Assembly (NCBI GenBank): GCA_025200525.1
Contig: CM045762.1
Location: forward strand, 125,369,752-125,433,751
DNA length: 64,000 nt
DNA from: Camellia lanceoleosa
Taxonomy: Eukaryota > Streptophyta > Magnoliopsida > Ericales > Theaceae
Direction: 5' to 3'
Each line of letters begins with the position of its first letter. Position 1 is the stretch's first letter. The notes beneath the pieces were generated by a model. It was given only the letters and a program-made list of their open reading frames with translations. It did not search any database and was not told the DNA's origin. The translations under genes and the position numbers were made by a program. Shown here piece after piece: positions 1 through 9,624 of this stretch.

Positions 1-1560
1 TCATCCTCAAGTCCACCAGAAACGATTCAAATTCGATTGTGTCCATGTAATAGTTTTGATCATCTTTGCCTTCTCAGATCGAGAGTTCGTTGTCATCATC
101 ACTCGAGGATCGATTATAGTGTCTTTGACGCCATCCAAACAAGGGGCAACTTTCCGTTGCCATTCAACGCGCCGCGGTGCCGTTCAAACAAGGGGCAACT
201 TTCCGTTGCCATTCAACGCGCCGCGGTGCCGTTCAAACAAGGGGCAACTTTCCGTTGCCATGCAACCCTCCTCAAGCAAGGGGCAGTTTTCCTTTGGATC
301 CGAGGTTATGCATCTCAGGAGTAGGTTCTATGCTCGTTGAGCAGTGGCCGTTTGCAAAAATAGATTTTGAGAATTTTTACTGAGGCTGACTAGTTCTCTC
401 GAAAATTGTTCCATCTTTTCCAAAAAAAAAAACTGAACCATTTCTTGGACCCAAAAAAGGAAAATTTTCAGTATTCATAGCCTGACTTGCATGATTTCAA
501 ATCAAAAATCGAACAAGCATGTTAATCTAACTCCCATTTTGGCCAAATTTTTTTTTAGAAAGCAAAAATAAAAAATGGTCAAAATGATGAACTAGGGGCA
601 CAGTTGGGTCAGGAGTTCTGTCTTTCCCCCGTTATCAATGCATTTGCCAAGAAGGGCACTCTACATGCCAAGAAAGAGGGCACAACGGAAGCTAACAGCA
701 AAAGGGCAGAAAGCTCTCACATCCTCCAAGCAACGAGGTATCAAGCCAAGTGCGAAGCACGAACTGGAATGGGGCCAGACATTACACTCCCTCATCTGGA
801 CAGATCTGCTCACGTCCAAACTCCCCAGCAGGGCATCATCGACCGATGTCAGCTGCAGATTCTCTACACATCCTGTTGTAGCACAACCCCTCTGTAGGAG
901 AAACTCACTGTTGTGAGCAGAAGAAGAAGAATCTGGTAGAATACCAGGGGCAAAAGCCTTCAACTTGCTGTTTATCCATCAACCACCCAGGGGAGGGATG
1001 AAAAATGAGAGATTTAAGAATAGAGAGATGTGCGATGAGAGGAAAAGTGAGAAAAGGGCTTTTTCAGAAAAAAAACGAGCTTGAGGGCCGAGTGATGTGA
1101 GAATCACAAATAAGAAAGGGTGGGACATATACCCAGTGAAACAGGCTCCCTGTGCACGTCTGAGTGTCGTGTCTTTTTGTTTTATCTCGATTTTGTTTTG
1201 GGTCGTTTCGAGTGTTACTCGATGTGTCTAGGTTGTGTGCCTTTTTATTTCCTTGTTGAGTCGTTTTGCTGTGTTCAGTTGTAGGCCCAATACCCGGTTG
1301 AGGATCCTTTTCTCATTTTCAAAAATAAAATCATTTTGTGCTCTGAGTGCCGTGCCGTTCTCCACATTTGTGCGAAATAGAATTTGTTCTTTCATAAAAC
1401 CGCAAGGGTTCAACCCAGGTCATGTGAGAACAGTAAAACCAGGACCTATCTGAAGCTATGAGTTTCGGGCTGCAAAGCAAAAGCAAAAGAGGAAAATGTC
1501 GGGCATCTGAGTTTGTTCCAACTTCAGTAAGTTCCGAGACTATATTCCGTGTGTACCTCT
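1..1560 (+). mobile_element. Element A, 3' internal region of a Tat-like LTR retroelement (left end outside window)
   Basis: This stretch has no convincing coding frame. Read backwards it matches roughly 12100-13330 over its whole length. Shared landmarks are the GGGGCAACTTTCCGTTGCC repeats (139 onward versus 13130-13175), the CACCCAGGGGAGGGAT block (985 versus 12615) and the AGTTGTAGGC block (1277 versus 12310). It is therefore the + strand counterpart of the 3' internal region of element B. It is followed by minisatellites, a purine tract and an LTR, which is the order expected of the 3' half of a retrotransposon. Short open frames at 604-963 and 1228-1453 look like chance frames. The lineage is inferred from the linked LTR and from element B's primer site and gag. 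Confidence 0.65.
136..290 (+). repeat. 49-bp tandem repeat with self-complementary core
   Basis: Two full 49-bp units start at 136 and 185. A third starts at 234 and a diverged fourth near 272. Each contains GGGGCAACTTTCCGTTGCC, in which GGCAAC and GTTGCC can pair as a small hairpin. The same core appears inverted at 13080-13175 in element B, so it is part of the element and not a local expansion. Confidence 0.9.
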
Positions 1561-2259
1561 TCAGGTCTTGCCAATGTTCCGAAGTATGAGTGTGCCTCTA
1601 CCTCAAGCTCAAAATCAGGTCTACTTCAAGCCAGAATGGCGATCAGGAGTGCTCTCCCTGAGTACCATTCCCTACCAGAGGCATCTTGGCCGTGTTTGCG
1701 ATGAGTTCCTAGGAGACCAACTGCGACGGTGGAAACTAGAGTTCGAATGGCCGTGGCCTAGAACGCAAAGGTTCGATTTCGAGACTAGAGTCTGGTTTAA
1801 ATACCCAGAGGCGTGTCCTCGCTTGAAATCAGTATGGCGGCCCATAGATTGAGATAGCATGTGTATGCGCCTCGCCTCGATAATCTTGAACCAACCTAGT
1901 CTGTCACCCCGTTGGAGAATAGGGAAAGTTGTGAATATGATCAGGAAAACAAGCAGCAGCCGTGGCTCCCACATCCAGATGTTGTCCCTTGTCAGCATTC
2001 TAGAGCCTTTGTACTGTGAGTTGAAGGTAAGTGTTCGAAGAGCACGAGGGGAGATCCCCATCAGAGTAGAGCGGTTCACCGCCACTCACCTCATGAGGTG
2101 CTTTCTAAAAGCGCCGCTTTGTCCATTTATTGCTTTCCGTAAGCATCACGCATTGTAATGCATTACACCTATCAAGTTTCTTTCTCAGTCATGCACGATA
2201 TTGTATGTACGGTTCATTCAAAGAAGTTCCGTTCGAGATCATTTATTAGTGCATCAACC
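1561..2259 (+). other. Element A internal region, no recognised gene
   Basis: This is unique sequence between the inverted-repeat arm and the minisatellites. The open frames here (94 and 99 codons on +, 137 on -) overlap on opposite strands and carry no motif I recognise. I see no reverse transcriptase, integrase or RNase H motif. Position suggests it is part of element A's non-coding 3' internal region. Confidence 0.4.
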
Positions 2260-2670
2260 ACACTTCATTCATTTTGTGTATCTATCATGCACATATTCAC
2301 TTTTTGTGTATCCACCATACACCTTTAGTGTATCAATCACACTTGTTCACATAGTGCATCTATCACACTTTGTGTTCACCTTTAGTATATCTATCATACT
2401 CTGCTCACTTTGTGTATCAATCACACTATGCTCATTCGTTGCATTGTTATGCACATCTGTCCAGCATTATTATGATCATTCGCTGTATTGTTATGTACAT
2501 TTATCTAGCATTGTTATGCACCTCTTCACTTGCATTGTGATGCACGCTTCAAATTGCATTGTTATGCACCCACTTCACTAGCATTGTTATGCTCATTCGC
2601 TGCATTGTTATGCACATCTATCTTGCATTGTTATGCACACTTCACCGCATTGTTATGCATCTTTTCACTT
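2260..2670 (+). repeat. Degenerate minisatellites (TGTATC-ATCACAC and GCATTGTTATGCAC types)
   Basis: From about 2260 to 2430 the sequence repeats a block of about 30 bp of the form TGTATC(A/T)ATCA(T/C)AC. From about 2435 to 2670 it repeats GCATTGTTATGCAC at spacings of about 22-35 bp, roughly nine times. Units are imperfect. The frames running through it are Tyr/His/Cys-rich low-complexity reading and not a gene. Confidence 0.85.
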
Positions 2671-2762
2671 GCAATTGTCGCTTTTTCTCCTCTCGCATGC
2701 GTGTGTTAGGACACCTTCGCCAATTTCACATTCGGACGAGTTCCGTATTAATTCACCTTTCC

Positions 2763-3660
2763 TCTTTTTGCGTGTGATACCGAGAGATGCTTCCTTTCCT
2801 CTCTTGCATGTGATATGTCGAGAGGTTTTCTTGCGTGTGATACCGAGAAATTCACCTTTCCTCTTTATGCGTGATACGCCGAGAGATGCTTCCTTTCCTC
2901 TCTTGCATGTGATATGTCGAGAGGTTTTTCTCTTGTGATACCGAGAAATTCACCTTTTCCTCTTTTATGCGTGATACCGAGAGATGTTTCTTCCTCTCTT
3001 GCATGTGATATGTTGAGAGGTTTTCTTGCGTGTGATACCGAGAAATTCACCTTTCCTCTTTTGCGTGTGATACCGAGAGATGTTTCTTTCCTCTCTTGCA
3101 TGTGATATGTCGAGAGGTTTTCTCGGTGATACGCCGAGAAATTCACCTTTCCTCTTTATGGTGATACCGAGAGATGCTTCCTTTCCTCTCTTGCATGTGA
3201 TATGTCGAGAGGTTTTCATGGTGATACGCCGAGAAATTCACCTTTCCTCTTTATGCGTGTGATACCGAGAGATGCTTCCTTTCCTCTCTTGCATGTGATA
3301 TGCTGAGAGGTTTTCTCTTGCGTGTGATACGCTGAGAAATTCACCTTTCCTCTTTTGCGTGTGATACGCTGAGAGATGCTTCCTTTCCTCTCTTGCATGT
3401 GATATGCTGAGAGGTTTTCTCTTGCGTGTGATACGCTGAGAAATTCACCTTTCCTCTCTTGCATGTGATATGCTGAGAGGTTTTCTCTTGCGTGTGATAC
3501 GCTGAGAAATCTACCTTTTCCTCTCTTGCGTGTGATACGCTGAGAGATGATCTTCCCCTCCCTTGCATGTGATATGCTGAGAGGTCTGCCTTTCCTCTCT
3601 TGGGTGTGATACGCTGAGGGGTTTACCTTGTTCCTCTCCTATGTGTGATACGTAGAGAGA
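2763..3660 (+). repeat. Composite tandem repeat, about 105-bp higher-order unit of three 35-bp subunits
   Basis: The subunit is GTGATACGCYGAGA followed by a short variable part and CTTTCCTCTYTTGC. Three variants alternate (…GAGATGCTTC, …GAGGTTTTCT and …GAAATTCACC), which gives a higher-order period of about 105 bp and roughly eight rounds. The subunit CCGAGA drifts to GCTGAGA from left to right, a gradient typical of tandem growth. Frames on both strands are open only because the repeat lacks stops. Confidence 0.9.
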
Positions 3661-4024
3661 TATTGCGTGAGACTCTGTACTCTCGTCAGTCACTTTTAGC
3701 CTTCTCTGCGTGAGACGCAATGAGAATTGCATAATTCTCTTACATCCTAACTGCATGAAATGTAGTTGTTGCTTTGCATTCTTGCTTAAAACTGTTGCAT
3801 CTATTTGTCAATACTTGCTTCATTACAGCTTGTTGCACTTGCACAATCACCTGGCTCCGTGCCTATCTTTTGCATTTTGCCCCCCCTTTTGCCTGCAGGC
3901 ATGCATCTTTGTTTATCCTGTATGTTTGTCTAAGTCTTCGGCCTTGTCAAAAATGGGTCGTCTCTAGGCTTTGACATTCACTCCCGTCATTGTTATGACT
4001 TCCGAGTTCACAAAGAGGGCAAAT
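3661..4024 (+). mobile_element. Element A, 3' end of internal region with polypurine-tract-like site
   Basis: This is unique AT/CT-rich sequence ending in CACAAAGAGGGCAAATC (about 4008-4024) directly before the LTR start. The purine run AAAGAGGG is where the plus-strand primer (polypurine tract) of an LTR retrotransposon belongs. It shows that the following LTR is the 3' LTR of an element whose body lies to the left. No coding sequence was recognised. Confidence 0.6.
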
Positions 4025-4259
4025 CAGAGACACCCCATTTTTGACCGACCTTAAGACTTCGACGTCACCGATTGAGCGCTCGGTGATGTTGCATCGTGCT
4101 CGTTCAAAGTCTCGAGTCGCGGCGCGCCTGCCTCCGGACTTCGAACTTTCTTCTCTACCTTGTCTCGGTTTGCCGAACGGACTCGGTTTTCTCTGCTTTT
4201 CTTTCCGAGGAAGGAGTGGTCCGTAGACTATCTCCGGTGGTCAGTGAGCTACTTTTTGT

Positions 4260-5480
4260 GGCCGTAGGCCATTTTGCCCATTTCGGAGCCCGGTTCCCGG
4301 TTTTCGGAGCCGTTAGGCCGTGTGCCTCGGTTCGGGACCGCCCAACCATCTCCGATTTCTCCGGTTTTTGGCAGACCCCTCTGTTTGGTCCTTCCGAGGG
4401 ACACTGGGGTCTCAGAAACCCACTTCGCAGCCGAACACCACTTCCGGTGCCCGGCAGCCCATTTTCGGGATCCCGAACCGCGCGGTTTTGGCCCCGAGCC
4501 TTCATTTTGCATCGATGTCTGTTCATTTTTGGCAGACACCTCTGTTTAGTTCCGAGGAACACTGGGGCCCCTGATGCCCACTTCGCAGCCGAACACCACT
4601 AGGTGCGGCGGCCCATTTCGGACCCAACCGCGCGGTTTTGGTCCCGAGCATTCATTTCGTGATCGATGTCTGTTCATTTTGGCGAGACACCTCGCTTGGT
4701 CCTTCCAAGGGACACCGGGTCTCGAAACCCACTTCGCAATTAACACCACTTCCTGTCCGTGACCCATTTTCGGATCCGAACCACGGTTTTGGCCCCGAGC
4801 ATTCATTTTGCATCGATGTCTGCTCATTTTGGCGGACACCTCTTGATCCTTCCGAGGGACACTGGGTCTCTGAAACCCACTTCGCACGAACACCACTTAG
4901 GTGCCCGGTTTCATTTTCGGATCCCAACCACGCGGTTTTGGCCCCGAGCATTCATTTTGCATCGATGTCTGTTCATTTTTGGCGACACTGTTTAGTCCTT
5001 CCGAGGGACACTGGGTCTCGAAAACCCCCACTTGACCGAACACCACTTCTAGGTGCGGCCATTTTTGACCCCAAATCGCGCTGGCTTTTGGTCCCGAGCT
5101 TTCATTTCGCATCCGCTTTCTCCGGTTTTGGCGGAGACCTCTATTTTATCGTTCGAGGAACACTGGGTCTCGAAACCCACTTCACGAACACCACTTCGGT
5201 GCGGCATTTCATTTTCGGACCGAACCGCGGTTTTGGTCCCCGAGCATTCATTTCGCATCCGTTTTCTTTGGTTTTGGCGAGACCTCTGTTTAGTCCTTCC
5301 GAGGGACACTGGGTCTTCGATACCCACTTTGCAACCGAACACCACTTCGTCTGCGGCCCCATTTTCGACCCCGCGGCTTTTGGTCCCCGAGCTTTCGCTT
5401 TTGCATCGGTTTTTGTTCAATTTTTGCAGTACTGCTTTCATCATTCCGAGGAACATCAAGTCTCAGATGCCACTTCGTGG
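4260..5480 (+). repeat. About 150-bp tandem repeat in U3 of LTR A, 7-8 copies
   Basis: The core GAGGGACACTGGGTCTC recurs near 4397, 4556, 4708, 4856, 5005, 5158, 5302 and 5450, a period of 144-160 bp. Each unit also carries TTGGTCCCGAGC-type and GCATCGATGTCTGTTCATTT-type blocks. The array ends about 100 bp upstream of the LTR TATA box, so it occupies the enhancer position. The long open frames across it (371 and 289 codons) follow the repeat period and occur on both strands; they are not genes. Confidence 0.92.
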
Positions 5481-5506
5481 CCGAACAAAACCTTTTTTCT
5501 TGTCCT

Positions 5507-5583
5507 CAAAATATCTAGATATTTTGCCCTCAAAATATCTAGATATTTGTGGAGAGATATTTTTCACCCTTTTGGCTATAAAA
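5507..5583 (+). promoter_or_regulatory. LTR A core promoter: evening-element palindromes plus TATA box
   Basis: CAAAATATCTAGATATTTTG (5507-5526) is a perfect 20-bp palindrome, and a second near-identical one lies at 5531-5548. Each half contains AAAATATCT, the established evening element bound by clock MYB factors of the CCA1/LHY/RVE type, on alternating strands (the fourth half-site has one mismatch). The TATA box CTATAAAA is at 5576-5583, about 28 bases after the second palindrome, so transcription should start near 5605-5615. The motif match is direct; clock control is inference. Confidence 0.7.
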
Positions 5584-5820
5584 CCAGCAGCTCCCAGCTG
5601 GTTTGGGGTTACAAAAAATTTCTTGAAGAGCTCCTCTTCCAATTCCTTCATTTCCTTAGCCAAAATTCCAAGGATAACTCCAAGTCTTGGCCAATTCCTT
5701 CATCAACCCTTAGCTCCATCATCCACAACACCATTCCAGCAGCAAAGGGATGATTTTCAGTGGTCAAGGATCAACAAATTCCAGCTAAGAAGTTGCAATA
5801 ATCGGATCTTCAAGGGTAAG
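5584..5820 (+). other. Predicted transcribed leader of LTR A with splice donor
   Basis: Downstream of the TATA box the sequence is rich in CCAATTCCTTC and AACACCATTCC-like blocks and ends in CTTCAAGGGTAAG (donor GT at 5816). LTR B has the corresponding ATCATCAAGGGTAAG on the - strand at about 19449-19464, also a few hundred bases below its TATA box. A donor at the same place in two otherwise very different LTRs supports a real leader intron. The acceptor was not identified. Confidence 0.5.
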
Positions 5821-5877
5821 TTCCCAAATTCATCTTTTGTACCATTTTCTTGCTTCATATTTTTACCCTATTTCCTT

Positions 5878-6600
5878 TTGTTTTTGGGGCTCCGACCCCT
5901 ACTGGTTTTAGGCTTATTTTGAGCCCCTCTACAACTTTGTAGAAGGGCTCAACTTCATTTGGTGTCTCCATGATACACTTCCTTCAATATCCATCTTGTA
6001 TGTCACCAATTTGCATGCTAGTTTTGGCCTATTTGCATTTGTTTTTGGGGCTCCGACCCCTACTGGTTTTGTGCTTATTTTGAGCCCCTCTACAACATTG
6101 TAGAAGGGATCAACTTCATTTGGCCATTCTATATACCACCTCTCTTGGAAATTCACTTTAGGCCCTAATTCTTGCATGCTTTGTTAGGCTTACTTGGATC
6201 CGGATTTCAGCCTTCATCAGGCTTATAAATAGCCTTGTTTTTGTCTCCTTTTCATGTTATGTTGAGGGCCTTAAGCCATTTGGTGTATATTTTTGGTACT
6301 TCCTTTGAAATCCATCAAATTTACCGTAAAATTGCATGTTTGTTTAGGCCATTCTAGCTTCTGTTTCTGGCCTTCATCAGGCTTAGAAAGTGTCTTGTTT
6401 TGGTCTTTTCTTCAAGTTTTATTAAGGGTCTTAAGCTATTTGGTCATTTCTTGTGGTACCTCTCTTTATAACCTCTTTTGGGCTCCATTTTGCATAGAAT
6501 TTATAGCATGTTTATGTTCTGTTTTTGGGGCTTCCATCTTCTGAAAATGTGCTTATTTTTAGGCCCTCTTCAATTTTTTAGAAGCATGTTTGTTCATTTG
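5878..6600 (+). repeat. About 160-bp duplicated block with TACAACTTTGTAGAAG hairpin
   Basis: The block starting TTTGTTTTTGGGGCTCC at about 5877 recurs at about 6037 with few differences. More diverged echoes (GGGCTTCC, TTAGGCCCTC) run on to about 6600. Each copy contains CCTCTACAACTTTGTAGAAGG, which folds on itself with one bulge. This is part of the LTR leader; no coding sequence was recognised. Confidence 0.75.
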
Positions 6601-6937
6601 GGGTTTGTATATATCACTTGTCTCAATACCCCTTATTTCCCCCATTTTTGCAAACTATTGTTGCCATACTTCTGATCATAATTTGGCCTTGTTCTGTACT
6701 GAAAAATGCTATTTTTGGGGACTGTCTTGCCACTGGTTTTGCTTCCATAATCATATTTTGCATGTATAGTATGGCTATAGGCCATTTCGGGGCCTAATTT
6801 CACATTTTCGGGATGATTTCATGCATTGATTGTCATTTCGTATTGTTTCGGGGCTGTTTTCCCCTTTATTTAGGAGCTGAAATTCCATTTCCATGCTTGC
6901 ATATCATTTCCCATGCCATTTGCATCATTTTTGCATT
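6601..6937 (+). other. LTR A leader, no recognised feature
   Basis: T-rich unique sequence between two leader repeats. No open frame of note, no RNA gene and no clear regulatory motif were seen. Confidence 0.4.
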
Positions 6938-8031
6938 GCCTCGGTTTGCGTGCCAATGGGCACGCACTTCGAGGCACCTCATTCTTATCATTACGGCCTA
7001 TGTGAGCGTGGCCGAGGCTATCTCATGTTGGCATAAGCCCAATTTGCATTTTCATGCTTTACATCATTGCCCGATTTGCGTGTCCGCGGACACGCTTTCG
7101 AGGCGATTTTGTTTTATCAAGCGACCTCCTATGTGAGTGAGCTGAGGCTCTCCCATATTGGTGTAAGCCCATCGTTGCATTCCGTATGCCATCTCGTCTC
7201 ATTCCATCATCGCCTCGGTTTGCGTGTCCGCGGGCACGCATTTCGAGGCACTTCGGTTTTATCCGATTTTCATTCTTTCATCATCGCCTCGGTTTTGCAC
7301 GCTGCGTTCGAGGCACTTCGGTTTATCCGATTTTCATTCTTTCATCATCGCCGGGTTTGCGCTGCCAGGCACGCAGCGTTCGAGGCACTTCGGTTTTATC
7401 CGATTTTCATTCTTTCATCATCGCCTCGGTTTGCTACCGCGCACGCCGCTTTGAGGCACTTCGGTTTTATCCGATTTTCATTCTTTCATCATCGCCTCGA
7501 TTTGCGCGCCTGTGGGCACGCGTTTCGAGGCACTTCGATTTTATCCGATTTTCATCATTTCATCATCGCCTCGGTTTGCGCGCCTGTGGGTGCGCGTTTC
7601 GAGGTACTTCGATTGTATCTGTTCTCCATTTTAGCTTCACCTCGGTTTGCGTGCCCGTGTGCGCGCATTTCGAGGCACTCTATTTTATCCGCTTGGCATT
7701 GCGTATGCCTCCGCCTCGGTTTGCGTGCCAGTGTGCACGCATTTCGAGACATTCTGTTTTATTCGGTTTGCATTGCGTATGCCTCCGCCTCGATTTGCGT
7801 GCCCGCGTGCACGCATTTTGAGGCACTCTGTTTTATCCGATTTATATTTCATCAGTGCCTCGATTTGCGTGCCAGTGGGCACGCATTTCGAGGCACCCCA
7901 TCCTTATCATTCCGGCATCCTATGTGAGTGTGGCTGAGGCCCCCTTCATGTTGGTATAAGTCCATCATTACATTTCACATGTCATTCTGCATCGCCTCGG
8001 TTTGCGTGCCCGTGGACACGCATTTCGAGGC
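6938..8031 (+). repeat. Array of 13 hairpin-forming minisatellite units in LTR A leader
   Basis: A 38-bp interrupted palindrome, GCCTCG + GTTT + GCGTGCC…GGCACGC + ATTT + CGAGGC, recurs near 6938, 7071, 7210, 7284, 7351, 7424, 7494, 7568, 7640, 7713, 7787, 7857 and 7994. Spacing is about 67-75 bp in the middle and up to about 140 bp at the ends. Linkers are TTTTATCCGATTTTCATTCTTTCATCATC-like early and ATTGCGTATGCCTCC-like later. Arms vary in compensating fashion in several units (GTGTCCGCGGACAC at 7071), so pairing is largely kept. Frames of up to 286 codons through the array are repeat-driven. Confidence 0.93.
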
Positions 8032-9290
8032 ATCTCATTTTCATAGCATCGTACATGCTGAGATTGTATGTTAGTTGCATTTCATGCATATCATGCATAT
8101 TGCACGGGAAACGAGGTACATTCTGTCCTCCGAACGACGGAGTGTGTCTCAATTCCCCAGTCATCGACACTCCGGATTACCCATGATGGAGTTAAGTTTT
8201 GTTGTAGCATTCATCCCCATATTGAGTTGTGCAATCCGGTTCCTCTGCCATCATGCATCGGTGTGCGTGATTGGTGGCACGAGGATCGAGGCATGCATAT
8301 ATTTGTGAAATACATTGCTATGCCCTTTTCCGCTCTGCTAAAGCAAAATCAACAATCAACAACTTTTTCGAGGTCGCACGCATTTCGAGAAAATTGCAAA
8401 CAGAGGCTAATCAGGGCATCCCAGTGGATTTCTGCGCCAAGCAGCCCAGCATATACCATTCATCAGGAGCAAGGCAGTCCCTGGCTTGCATGCCAGTTTT
8501 ACTTTTCTGTAATTAATTTGTTAATTAATTAGAAATCTGTATATTTATTCGGACTGTATTATTATTTTATTCGGACCCTCTGCGCGAGGGCAAAATTGTA
8601 ATAAGGGTGTGTGAGTGTGATGTATGTCTTCCAACCCCCATTTCTTTCTCCCTTTTATTTATCCGCTTTGGATGGTTAGATATAGGGCATATTTCAATTA
8701 GCATACAGTATGACAGCATGTTTGCATCATTCATCTGTTTTGCACGCACTGCTCAAGATCATACAAACTGATTCAGATTTCAATTCCAAGTTGAGTACTT
8801 GATAGCTGTTGCATCTCATATGCCATATTCAGAATAGCCGAGCCTACTATAGTTGCATTTTTGCATGTGTTGCATTAGGCATTTCAGTATACTTAGGATT
8901 CATGCATGACTTAATCAGCTTTCTGCTTTTGGCTTGGAGTACTCGGTAAGTGGTTATGCTTTAGCATCCTTGCATGCGTGAGTGTTGCCATGATAGCATG
9001 CTTGCCATGAGGCTATGTGCTTATGTGATATACCTGCCTTGAATGCCTGTGGGTGGAGGTTGAGTTATCTGAATTGGGACAATTCATTGACTGTTTGTTT
9101 TAAGCCCACTAGATTGTGGCAAAATCTGCATTTTTAAGCCTACCTGCGGGTAGCAAACCATCTTTCACAAACAAACATGAGATGTTTATTTCCAATTCAG
9201 GCGATTCAGTCTATACTTGTTTGCTGCGAGCATCACATAGTAACCTAGGCTAATAACCGGAATAAGAACGCACAAAGTTTTCAAAAACAG
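8032..9290 (+). other. Distal part of LTR A, no recognised gene
   Basis: This part contains two decayed echoes of the hairpin unit (about 8250-8295 and 8368-8392) and an AT-rich stretch at 8505-8575. The rest is rich in TTGCATG/GCATGC words, a composition shared with the distal part of LTR B (17000-19000). The open frames (154 codons or fewer) look incidental. Confidence 0.5.
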
Positions 9291-9624
9291 ATATCATGGT
9301 TAGTAGAGGCCGGTCTTTGACCGGGCGAGAGGGGGTGCTCACGATGTGACCTTCCCTAATCGTACCCAAGTTCCCGAGCCAACTTTGGTGATGACGGACA
9401 CGTGGCCTTTCGGCACCGAGTCAGGGTTTCCTAAATTTCCCATTTTAAAATATTTAGGTGGCGACTCTGTTATCTGGCAAAGCAGTCCATGTTTGGCGCT
9501 TCTTTTCAAAAAATCTGTTTTCCTTCAAAACGATTTGCCGGATTTGGACTCTTTGGTTCAAGATTGAGAACCGCAACAAAATCGAGTCCGAACTGTAGCG
9601 AGGTCCCCCGCGGGCGTTGTTACA
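9291..9624 (+). other. Conserved 3' terminal block of LTR A with internal PBS-like motif
   Basis: This matches LTR B (16478-16810, reverse strand) better than any other part of the LTR: AGATATCATGGTTAGTAGAGG, GACACGTGGCCTT, ATATTTAGGTGGCGACTC, CGATTTGCCGGATTTGGAC and CCGCGGGCG. TGGCGACTCT at 9459-9468 repeats the first ten bases of element B's primer binding site but lies about 155 bases inside the LTR. Confidence 0.75.

Larger units (their letters stand above)
4025..9624 (+). mobile_element. 3' LTR of element A (Tat/Ogre-like), about 5.6 kb
   Basis: The start (AGACACCCCATTTTTGACC, 4026 on) matches the reverse complement of element B's LTR end at 20188, and the match continues through GACGTCACCG and CTCGGTGAT. 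The end (CCGCGGGCGTTGTTACA, to 9624) matches the other end of LTR B near 16480. In between are U3 repeats, a TATA box at 5576-5583, a splice donor at 5816, leader minisatellites and a conserved block at 9280-9624. The first bases (CAGAGACACC where TGTAGACACC is expected) have decayed. The five bases after the end (CGAGG) do not match those before the start. It is therefore not a solo LTR, and its 5' partner lies outside the window. At 5.6 kb it is within the very long LTR range known for Ogre-type elements. Confidence 0.85.

Noticed and set aside
1568..2085. Overlapping 94-codon (+) and 137-codon (-) frames
   Set aside because: Opposite-strand overlap, no motif, inside the non-coding 3' region of element A.
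4638..5922. Long open frames (371 and 289 codons) in LTR A U3
   Set aside because: They run through the roughly 150-bp repeat on more than one frame and strand and have no domain. Openness follows from the repeat period.
7067..7927. 286- and 211-codon frames with repeated RFACP/ARISRH-like words
   Set aside because: Translation of the hairpin minisatellite; two overlapping frames are equally open.
6938..8031. CRISPR-like look of regularly spaced palindromic repeats
   Set aside because: The linkers between the repeats are themselves similar, the context is a plant retrotransposon LTR, and no cas gene is present.
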